From the NCBI RefSeq assembly GCF_052857255.1, contig NW_027526653.1, positions 1 through 64,000 of the forward strand: a stretch of 64,000 bases of DNA, in the 5' to 3' direction. The position numbers were made by a program, and so were the translations under genes. Positions 26,701 through 36,781 of the stretch are shown in pieces (position 1 is the first letter of the stretch; every line of letters begins with the position of its first letter). This DNA is from Amblyomma americanum. Its lineage: Eukaryota > Arthropoda > Arachnida > Ixodida > Ixodidae. A model generated the notes under the pieces. The model was not told the DNA's origin, searched no databases, and saw only the letters and a list, made by a program, of their open reading frames with translations.

Positions 26701-29700
26701 ATACGAGAGAAAGGTGTAAACTTTTTCTCTCAGAACTGCGCGAAAACTTGTATTCCGACTCAAAACAACGGGATACATCGTTTTAGATTGAAACCAGCAG
26801 GATTCACGAGCATCGATTTTACAAGTCGTCGAAGAGTGGACGAGAGAAGGGTGTAAACTTTTTCTCTCAGAACTGCGCCAAAACTTGTATTCCGGCTCAA
26901 AACAACGGGATACATCGTTTTAGATCGAAACTAGCAAGATTCACGAGCATCGATTTTACAAGTCGTCGAAGAGTACTCGAGAGAAAGGTGGAAACTTTTT
27001 CTCTTAGAACTGCGCGAAAACTTGTATTCCGGCTCAAACAACGGTATACATTGTTTTAGCTCGAAACTAGCAAGATTCACGAGCATCGATTTTTACAAGT
27101 TGTCGAATACTAGACGAGAGAAAGGTGAAAACTTTTTCTCTCAGAACTGCGCGAAAAGTTGTATTCCGGCTCAAAAAAACGGGATACATCGTTTTAGATC
27201 GAAACTAGCAAGAATCACGAGCATCGATTTTGCAAGCCTTCGAAGAGTAGACGAGAGAAAGGTGTAATCTTTTTCTCTCAGATCTGCGCGAAAACTTGTA
27301 TTCCGGCTCAAAAAAAACGGGATACATCGTTTTAGATCGAAACTAGCAAGATTCACGAGCATCGATTTTACAAGTCCTCGAAGAGTAGACGAGAGAAAGG
27401 CGTAAACTTTTTCTCTCAGAACTGCGCGAAAACTTCTATTCCAGCTCAAAACAACAGGATACATCGTTGTAGATCGAAACTAGCAAGATATACGAGCATT
27501 GATTTTACAAGTCGTCGAAGAGTAGACGAGAAAAAGGTGTAAACTTTTTCTCTCAGAACTGCGCCAAAACTTGTATTCCGGCTCAAAAAAAATGGGATAC
27601 ATCGTTTTAGATCGAAACTAGCAAGATTCACGAGCATCGATTCTACAAGTCCTCGAAGAGTAGACGAGAGAAAGGTGTAAACTTTTTCTCTCAGAACTGC
27701 ACGAAAACTTGTATTCCGGCTCAAAACAACGGGATACATCGTTTTAGATCGAAACGAGCAAAATTCGCGAGCATCGATTTTACAAGTCGTCAATGAGTAC
27801 ACGAGAGAAAGGTGTAAACTTTTTCTCTCAGAACTGCGCGAAAACTTGTATTCCGGCTCAAAACAACGGGTACATCGTTTTAGGTCGAAACTAGCAATAT
27901 TCACGAGCATCAATTTTACAAGTCGTCGAATAGTAGACGAGAGAAAGGTGTAAACTTTTTCTCTCAGATCTGCGCGAAAACTTTTATTCCGGCTCAAAAC
28001 AGCGGGATACATCGTTGTAGATCGAAACTAGCAAGATATACGAGCATTGATTTTACAAGTCGTCGAAGAGTAGACGAGAGAAAGGTGTAAACTTTTTCTC
28101 TCAGAACTGCGCCAAAACTTGTATTCCAGCTCAAAAAAACGGGATACATCGTTTTAGATCGAAACTAGCAATTTTCACGAGCATCGATTTTACACGTCTT
28201 CGAAGAGTAGACGAGAGAAAGGTGTAAACTTTTTCTCTCAGAACTGCGCGAAAACTTGTATTCCGGCTCAAAACCACGGGGTACATCGTTTTAGATCGTA
28301 ACTAGCAAGATTCACGATCATCGATTTTACAAGTCGTCGGAGAGTCCACGAGAGAAAGGTGTAAACTTTTTCTCTCAGAACTGCGCGAAAACTTGTATTC
28401 CGGCTCAAAACAACGGGATACATCGTTTTAGGTCGAAACTAGCAATATTCACGAGCATCGATTTTACAAGTCGTCGAATAGTAGACGAGAGAAAGGTCTA
28501 AACTTTTTCTCTCAGAACTGCGCGAAAACTTGTATTCCGGCTCAAAACAACGGGATACATCGTTTTAGGTCGAACTAGCAAGATTCACGAGCATCGATTT
28601 TACAAGTCGTCGAAGAGTGGACGAGAGAAAGGTGTAAACGTTTTCTCTCAGAACTGCGCGAAAACTTGTATTCCGGCTCAAAACAACGGAATACATCGTT
28701 TTAAATCGAAACTAGCAAGATTCACGAGCATCGATTTTTACAGGTCGTCGAAGAGTAGACGAGAGAAAGGTGTAAACGTTTTCTCTCAGAACTGCGCGAA
28801 AACTTGTATTCCGGCTCAAAACAACGGGATACATCGTTTTAGATCTAAACTAGCAAGATTCACGAGCATCGATTTTACCAGTTGTCGAAGAGTACACAAG
28901 AGAAAGGTGTAAACTTTTTCTCTCAGAACTGCGCGAAAACTTATATTCCGGCCTAAAACAACGGAATACATCGTTTTAGATCGAAACGAGCAAAATTCGC
29001 GAGCATCGATTTTACAAGTCGTCAATGAGTACACGAGAGAAAGGTGTAAACTTTTTCTCTCAGAACTGCGCGAAAACTTGTATTCCGGCTCAAAACAACG
29101 GGTACATCGTTTTAGGTCGAAACTAGCAATATTCACGAGCATCAATTTTACAAGTCGTCGAATAGTAGACGAGAGAAAGGTGTAAACTTTTTCTCTCAGA
29201 TCTGCGCGAAAACTTTTATTCCGGCTCAAGACAGCGGGATACATCGTTGTAGATCGAAACTAGCAAGATATACGAGCATTGATTTTACAAGTCGTCGAAG
29301 AGTAGACGAGAGAAAGGTGTAAACTTTTTCTCTCAGAACTGCGCCAAAACTTGTATTCCAGCTCAAAAAAACGGGATACATCGTTTTAGATCGAAACTAG
29401 CAATTTTCACGAGCATCGATTTTACACGTCTTCGAAGAGTAGACGAGAGAAAGGTGTAAACTTTTTCTCTCAGAACTGCGCGAAAACTTGTATTCCGGCT
29501 CAAAACCACGGGGTACATCGTTTTAGATCGTAACTAGCAAGATTCACGATCATCGATTTTAGAAGTCGTCGGAGAGTCCACGAGAGAAAGGTGTAAACTT
29601 TTTCTCTCAGAACTGCGCGAAAACTTGTATTCCGGCTCAAAACAACGGGATACATCGTTTTTAGGTCGAAACTAGCAATATTCACGAGCATCGATTTTAC

Positions 29701-32700
29701 AAGTCGTCGAATAGTAGACGAGAGAAAGGTCTAAACTTTTTTCTCTCAGAACTGCGCGAAAACTTGTATTCCGGCTCAAAACAACGGGATACATCGTTTT
29801 AGGTCGAAACTAGCAAAATTCACGAGCATCGATTTTACAAGTCGTCGAAGAGTGGACGAGAGAAAGGTGTAAACGTTTTCTCTCAGAACTGCGCGAAAAC
29901 TTGTATTCCGGCTCAAAACAACGGAATACATCGTTTTAAATCGAAACTAGCAAGATTCACGAGCATCGATTTTACAGGTCGTCGAAGAGTAGACGAGAGA
30001 AAGGTGTAAACGTTTTCTCTCAGAACTGCGCGAAAACTTGTATTCCGGCTCAAAACAACGGGATACATCGTTTTAGATCTAAACTAGCAAGATTCACGAG
30101 CATCGATTTTACCAGTCGTCGAAGAGTACACAAGAGAAAGGTGTAAACTTTTTCTCTCAGAACTGCACGAAAACTTGTATTCCGGCTCAAAAACAACGGG
30201 GTACATCGTTTTAGGTCGAAACTAGCAATATTCACGAGCATCGATTTTACAAGTCTTCGAATAGTAGACGAGAGAAAGGTGTAAACTTTTTCTCTCAGAC
30301 CTGTGCGAAAACTTGTATTCCGGCCTAAAACAACGGAATACATCGTTTTAGATCGAAACTAGCAAGATTCACGAGCATCGATCTTACAAGTCGTCGAAGA
30401 GTAGACGAGAGAAAGTTGTAAACTTTTTCTCTCATAACTGCACGAAAACTTGTATTCCGGCTCAAAACAACGGGATACATCGTTTTAGATCGAAACTAGC
30501 AAGATTCACGAGCATCGATTTTACAAGTCGTCGAAGAGTGGACGAGAGAAAGGCGTAAACTTTTTCTCTCAGAACTGCGCGAAAACTTCTATTCCACCTC
30601 AAAACAACAGGATACATCGTTGTAGATCGAAACTAGCAAGATATACGAGCATTGATTTTACAAGTCGTCGAAGAGTAGACGAGAGAAAGGTGTAAACTTT
30701 TTCTCTTAGAACTGCACGAAAACTTGTATTCCGGCTCAAAACAACGGATACATCGTTTTAGATCGAAACTAGCAAGACTCACGAGCATCGATTTTACAAG
30801 TCTTCGAAGAGTAGACGAGAGAAAGGTGTAAACTTTTTCTCTCAGAACTGCGCGAAAACTTGTATTCCGGCTCAAACAACGGTATACATTGTTTTAGCTC
30901 GAAACTAGCAAGATTCACGAGCATCGATTTTACAAGTTGTCGAATACTAGACGAGAGAAAGGTTGTGAACGTTTTCTCAGAACAGCGCAAAAACTTGTAT
31001 TCCGGCTCAAAACAACGGGATTCATTGTTTTAGATTGAAACTAGCAAGATTCACGAGCATCAATTTTACAAGTCCTCGAAGAGTAGACGAGAGAAAGGTG
31101 AAAACTTTTTCTCTCAGATCTGCGCGAAAAGTTGTATTCCGGCTCAAAAAAACGGGATACATCGTTTTAGATCGAAACTAGCAAGAATCACGAGCATCGA
31201 TTTTGCAAGTCTTCGAAGAGTAGACGAGAGAAAGGTGTAATCTTTTTCTCTCAGATCTGCGCGAAAACTTGTATTCCGGCTCAAAAAAAACGGGATACAT
31301 CGTTTAGATCGAAACTAGCAAGATTCACGAGCATCGATTTTACAAGTCCTCGAAGAGTAGACGAGAGAAAGGCGTAAACGTTTTCTCTCAGAACTGCGCG
31401 AAAACTTCTATTCCAGCTCAAAACAACAGGATACATCGTTGTAGATCGAAACTAGCAAGATATACGAGCATTGATTTTACAAGTCGTCGAAGAGTAGACG
31501 AGAAAAAGGTGTAAACTTTTTCTCTCAGAACTGCGCCAAAACTTGTATTCCGGCTCAAAAAAAATGGGATACATCGTTTTAGATCGAAACTAGCAAGATT
31601 CACGAGCATCGATTCTACAAGTCCTCGAAGAGTAGACGAGAGAAAGGTGTAAACTTTTTCTCTCAGAACTGCACGAAAACTTGTATTCCGGCTCAAAACA
31701 ACGGGATACATCGTTTTAGATCGAAACTAGCAAGATTCACGAGCATCGATTTTACAAGTCGTCGAAGAGTACTCGAGAGAAAGGTGGAAACTTTTTCTCT
31801 CAGACTGCGCGAAAACTTGTATTCCGGCTCAAAACAACGGTATACATTGTTTTAGCTCGAAACTAGCAAGATTCACGAGCATCGATTTTACAAGTCGTCG
31901 AATTCTAGACGAGAGAAAGGTGTAAACTTTTTCTCTCAGAACTGCGCGAAAACTTGTATTCCGGCTCAAAACAACGGAATACATCGTTTTAGATCGAAAC
32001 TAGCAAGATTCACGAGCATCGATTTTACAGGTCGTCGAAGAGTAGACGAGAGAAATGTGTAAACTTTTTCTTTCAGAACTGCGCGAAAACTTGTATTCCG
32101 GCTCAAAACAACGGATACATCGTTTTAGGTCGAAACTAGGAAGATTCACGAGCATCGATTTTACAAGTCGTCGAAGAGTGGACGAGAGAAAGGTGTAAAC
32201 TTTTTCTCTCAGAACTGCGCGAAAACTTATATTCCGGCCTAAAACAACGGAATACATCGTTTTAGATCGAAACGAGCAAAATTCGCGAGCATCGATTTTA
32301 CAAGTCGTCAATGAGTACACGAGAGAAAGGTGTAAACTTTTTCTCTCGAACTGCGCGAAACTTGTATTCCGGCTCAAAACAACGGGTACATCGTTTTAGG
32401 TCGAAACTAGCAATATTCACGAGCATCAATTTTACAAGTCGTCGAATAGTAGACGAGAGAAAGGTGTAAACTTTTTCTCTCAGATCTGCGCGAAAACTTT
32501 TATTCCGGCTCAAAACAGCGGGATACATCGTTGTAGATCGAAACTAGCAAGATTATACGAGCATTTATTTTACAAGTCGTCGAAGAGTAGACGAGAGAAA
32601 GGTGTAAACTTTTTCTCTCAGAACTGCGCCAAAACTTGTATTCCAGCTCAAAAAAAACGGGATACATCGTTTTAGATCGAAACTAGCAATTTTCACGAGC

Positions 32701-35700
32701 ATCGATTTTACACGTCTTCGAAGAGTAGACGAGAGAAAGGTTGTAAACTTTTTCTCTCAGAACTGCGCGAAAACTTGTATTCCGGCTCAAAACCACGGGG
32801 TACATCGTTTTAGATCGTAACTAGCAAGATTCACGATCATCGATTTTACAAGTCGTCGGAGAGTCCACGAGAGAAAGGTGTAAACTTTTTCTCTCAGAAC
32901 TGCGCGAAAACTTGTATTCCGGCTCAAAACAACGGGATACATCGTTTTAGGTCGAAACTAGCAATATTCACGAGCATCGATTTTACAAGTCGTCGAATAG
33001 TAGACGAGAGAAAGGTGAAAACTTTTTCTCTCAGATCTGCGCGAAAGTTGTATTCCGGCTCAAAAAAACGGGATACATCGTTTTAGATCGAAACTAGCAA
33101 GAATCACGAGCATCGATTTTGCAAGTCTTCGAAGAGTAGACGAGAGAAAGGTGTAATCTTTTTCTCTCAGATCTGCGCGAAAACTTGTATTCCGGCTCAA
33201 AAAAAACGGGATACATCGTTTTAGATCGAAACTAGCAAGATTCACGAGCATCGATTTTACAAGTCCTCGAAGAGTAGACGAGAGAAAGGCGTAAACGTTT
33301 TCTCTCAGAACTGCGCGAAAACTTCTATTCCAGCTCAAAACAACAGGATACATCGTTGTAGATCGAAACTAGCAAGATATACGAGCATTGATTTTACAAG
33401 TCGTCGAAGAGTAGACGAGAAAAAGGTGTAAACTTTTCTCTCAGAACTGCGCCAAAACTTGTATTCCGGCTCAAAAAAAATGGGATACATCGTTTTAGAT
33501 CGAAACTAGCAAGATTCACGAGCATCGATTCTACAAGTCCTCGAAGAGTAGACGAGAGAAAGGTGTAAACTTTTTCTCTCAGAACTGCACGAAAACTTGT
33601 ATTCCGGCTCAAAACAACGGGATACATCGTTTTAGATCGAAACTAGCAAGATTCACGAGCATCGATTTTACAAGTCGTCGAAGAGTACTCGAGAGAAAGG
33701 TGGAAACTTTTTCTCTCAGACTGCGCGAAAACTTGTATTCCGGCTCAAAACAACGGTATACATTGTTTTAGCTCGAAACTAGCAAGATTCACGAGCATCG
33801 ATTTTACAAGTCGTTCGAATTCTAGACGAGAGAAAGGTGTAAACTTTTTCTCTCAGAACTGCGCGAAAACTTGTATTCCGGCTCAAAACAACGGAATACA
33901 TCGTTTTAGATCGAAACTAGCAAGATTCACGAGCATCGATTTTACAGGTCGTCGAAGAGTAGACGAGAGAAATGTGTAAACTTTTTCTTTCAGAACTGCG
34001 CGAAAACTTGTATTCCGGCTCAAAACAACGGGATACATCGTTTTAGGTCGAAACTAGGAAGATTCACGAGCATCGATTTTACAAGTCGTCGAAGAGTGGA
34101 CGAGAGAAAGGTGTAAACTTTTTCTCTCAGAACTGCGCGAAAACTTATATTCCGGCCTAAAACAACGGAATACATCGTTTTAGATCGAAACGAGCAAAAT
34201 TCGCGAGCATCGATTTTACAAGTCGTCAATGAGTACACGAGAGAAAGGTGTAAACTTTTTCTCTCAGAACTGCGCGAAAACTTGTATTCCGGCTCAAAAC
34301 AACGGGTACATCGTTTTAGGTCGAAACTAGCAATATTCACGAGCATCAATTTTACAAGTCGTCGAATAGTAGACGAGAGAAAGGTGTAAACTTTTTCTCT
34401 CAGATCTGCGCGAAAACTTTTATTCCGGCTCAAAACAGCGGGATACATCGTTGTAGATCGAAACTAGCAAGATATACGAGCATTGATTTTACAAGTCGTC
34501 GAAGAGTAGACGAGAGAAAGGTGTAAACTTTTTCTCTCAGAACTGCGCCAAAACTTGTATTCCAGCTCAAAAAAAAACGGGATACATCGTTTTAGATCGA
34601 AACTAGCAATTTTCACGAGCATCGATTTTACACGTCTTCGAAGAGTAGACGAGAGAAAGGTGTAAACTTTTTCTCTCAGAACTGCGCGAAAACTTGTATT
34701 CCGGCTCAAAACCACGGGGTACATCGTTTTAGATCGTAACTAGCAAGATTCACGATCATCGATTTTACAAGTCGTCGGAGAGTCCACGAGAGAAAGGTGT
34801 AAACTTTTTCTCTCAGAACTGCGCGAAAACTTGTATTCCGGCTCAAAACAACGGGATACATCGTTTTAGGTCGAAACTAGCAATATTCACGAGCATCGAT
34901 TTTACAAGTCGTCGAATAGTAGACGAGAGAAAGGTCTAAACTTTTTCTCTCAGAACTGCGCGAAAACTTGTATTCCGGCTCAAAACAACGGGATACATCG
35001 TTTTAGGTCGAAACTAGCAAGATTCACGAGCATCGATTTTACAAGTCGTCGAAGAGTGGACGAGAGAAAGGTGTAAACGTTTTCTCTCAGAACTGCGCGA
35101 AAACTTGTATTCCGGCTCAAAACAACGGAATACATCGTTTTAAATCGAAACTAGCAAGATTCACGAGCATCGATTTTACAGGTCGTCGAAGAGTAGACGA
35201 GAGAAAGGTGTAAACGTTTTCTCTCAGAACTGCGCGAAAACTTGTATTCCGGCTCAAAACAACGGGATACATCGTTTTAGATCTAAACTAGCAAGATTCA
35301 CGAGCATCGATTTTACCAGTCGTCGAAGAGTACACAAGAGAAAGGTGTAAACTTTTTCTCTCAGAACTGCACGAAAACTTGTATTCCGGCTCAAAACAAC
35401 GGGGTACATCGTTTTAGGTCGAAACTAGCAATATTCACGAGCATCGATTTGACAAGTCTTCGAATAGTAGACGAGAGAAAGGTGTAAACTTTTTCTCTCA
35501 GACCTGTGCGAAAACTTGTATTCCGGCCTAAAACAACGGAATACATCGTTTTAGATCGAAACTAGCAAGATTCACGAGCATCGATTTTACAAGTCGTCGA
35601 AGAGTAGACGAGAGAAAGTTGTAAACTTTTTCTCTCATAACTGCACGAAAACTTGTATTCCGGCTCAAAACAACGGGATACATCGTTTTAGATTGAAACT

Positions 35701-35746
35701 AGCAAGATTCACGAGCATCGATTTTACAAGTCGTCGAAGAGTATAC
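26701..35746. repeat. higher-order duplications, block H (9-, 14- and 24-monomer units)
   Basis: The landmark monomer with cttttattccggctc and agcgggatacatcgttgtag occurs near 27,980, 29,213, 32,497 and 34,417. The spacings are about 1,232 bp (9 monomers), 3,284 bp (24) and 1,920 bp (14). The next copy is at about 42,755 in the right arm. Subtracting the 5,050 bp gained at the retrotransposon insertion leaves 3,288 bp, exactly 24 monomers. The 24-monomer unit at 29.2-32.5 kb is therefore the retrotransposon-free sister of the interrupted unit at 34.4-42.8 kb. Confidence 0.8.
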
Positions 35747-35750
35747 GAGA
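35747..35750. repeat. target-site duplication, left
   Basis: GAGA immediately before the left LTR, also present right after the right LTR. The uninterrupted array reads tatacgagagaaagg (for example near 26,701). The left flank ends tatacGAGA and the right flank begins GAGAgaaagg, so exactly 4 bp are duplicated, as expected for a Ty3/gypsy-type integration. Confidence 0.9.
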
Positions 35751-36301
35751 TGTTGCATTTGGTTTGCAAGCCCCAAGGGTAGCGTTGGCCTGGCGGCCTG
35801 GGGCAAAGCAGGAAACATCCGAAGGTCCCGGCAAAGGATGAGTCGACTGGCAACAGAACAACTTGTTTATTCTGGCATCGCAAAAGAGCAGCCGGTCAGG
35901 GCGACCACGTTACTTGAAGGAAGAAATCGGAGTCTCTCGTTGGCGTCCGGGGCAGCCCCCTTTATACCCACGGAGTCGAGGGCAAGAGGGAACGGCTTGG
36001 GAAGAGTCATCCGATACGGCGACGCTTGAACATGTTCAGGCGTGACGGGCACGTCCGCCAGGCCGGCGCCGGTCAGACCTCCTCGCCTCCCAGTTGAGGA
36101 GCTCCTCTCCCCGGCTGCCGCGCTTTGACAAGCGTGGGCAAAACATGCACACACACACACACGCACGCACGACGACACGTGGCACTGAAACATGCCTGGA
36201 CGCGCTTGGCGGGAGGCGTTGCGGCCGCGATGAACGAAGCCGCGGCGTCCGTTGAATCCGCGCCGGCTATACCGCGCGTCGTAGGTAGGCGAGACGTAAC
36301 A
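35751..36301 (-). repeat. 3' LTR (551 bp)
   Basis: Direct repeat of 40246-40796. On the plus strand it starts tgttgcatttgg and ends gagacgtaaca, so the element-strand ends are TGTTACG and TGCAACA (TG...CA). It contains a (CA)n run at 36148-36162, identical in length in both LTRs, a TATA box and a polyadenylation signal. The only difference I found from the other LTR is at 36255 (a here, c at 40750, plus strand). By the usual logic (TATA, then R, then AATAAA), U3 is about 36301-35935 and U5 is the last 100 bp or so. Confidence 0.97.
35866..35871 (-). terminator. polyadenylation signal in the 3' LTR
   Basis: AATAAA (context CCAGAATAAACAAG) on the element strand, 95 bp downstream of the TATA box. 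This is the order expected of an LTR whose R region spans TATA to just past AATAAA. The copy in the 5' LTR is at 40361-40366. Confidence 0.75.
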
Positions 36302-36314
36302 GACCGCCCCGCCG
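36302..36314 (-). other. probable plus-strand priming site (atypical polypurine tract)
   Basis: Position immediately upstream of the 3' LTR on the element strand, where reverse transcription primes the plus strand. The sequence is G-rich but interrupted by pyrimidines, so assignment rests on location more than composition. Confidence 0.4.
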
Positions 36315-36781
36315 GGAGAAGGAGATCCCGATGGTCAGGGGACTGCATCCGCTGTCCAGAGGGATGTCGCTCAATGATGCTCGTAATCGAAACCGATCGT
36401 CCCTCGACGTTGCTTGAGCGCAGCGCACAGAGAAGGCCTCGTTCTCGGGTTCAGGATCACATAGGACACTGTAAAGTCACTTCGGGAGAGTTGCCATTTT
36501 TGTGCTCGTTCCCAGCAAGCGTTAGAACTACGCCGAAACGCAACCGCTCAGTCAGCAAGCACGAGACAACCCTCACTAAGCTCTGCCAGGCTCTTTCCCC
36601 TTTTATACTACTGCCTAGTTCCTTACAGTAGTCAAGCAGCACTCAAAACGCGTCCACAAATTGGAAAATTGCACTAGAAAGCACATAATCACTTTGAAAC
36701 ACTAAACAAAAGCAATATGTTAAAAATCCTGCCTCAGGAAGAAAACATCAGTAACCAACAACTTTGAGGCGGATTCCTACG
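36302..36781 (-). other. element 3' untranslated region
   Basis: 480 bp between the pol stop and the 3' LTR with no coding homology I can see. A second TATA-like motif (AGTATAAAAGGGG on the element strand; TATAAAA at 36601-36607) lies inside it. The stretch abutting the LTR is G-rich (CGGCGGGGCGGTC, about 36302-36314) and would be the plus-strand primer, although it contains C residues that a typical polypurine tract lacks. Confidence 0.6.

Larger units (their letters stand above)
1..35750. repeat. 137-bp satellite array, left arm
   Basis: Head-to-tail array of a 137-bp monomer. The monomer-start motif gtgtaaact recurs at 291, 428 and 565, giving exact 137-bp spacing, and the same phase continues to the retrotransposon. 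Each copy contains, in order, the block ctctcagaactgcgcg, then ttgtattccggctc, an A-rich stretch ending in cggg, catcgttttagatcg, actagcaagattcacgagc, atcgattttacaagtcgtc and gaagagtagacgagag. Copies differ by scattered substitutions and 1-3 bp indels, often in the A-run before cggg. All copies lie in the same direction and no inverted copy was seen. Open frames in the array are short, change frame between monomers and share no start, so it looks non-coding. I do not recognise the satellite by name. Role unknown; centromeric, pericentromeric or subtelomeric heterochromatin are all possible. Confidence 0.97.

Noticed and set aside
27446..28012. 188-aa open frame on the minus strand, the longest in the satellite
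   Set aside because: It spans about four monomers and stays open only because 1-bp indels happen to keep frame. The same peptide phrases recur in other frames throughout the array, with no coding signature.
1..35750. CRISPR array
   Set aside because: Repeats are contiguous 137-bp units with no unique spacers and no cas genes, and the context is eukaryotic.
36125..36631. 168-aa plus-strand frame over the 3' LTR and 3' untranslated region
   Set aside because: It includes the (CA)n run translated as HTHTHT and is antisense to the element. No homology is apparent.
36302..36781. Integrase or env remnant after pol
   Set aside because: No zinc-binding HHCC, D,D-35-E or signal-peptide plus membrane pattern in any frame of this 480-bp stretch.
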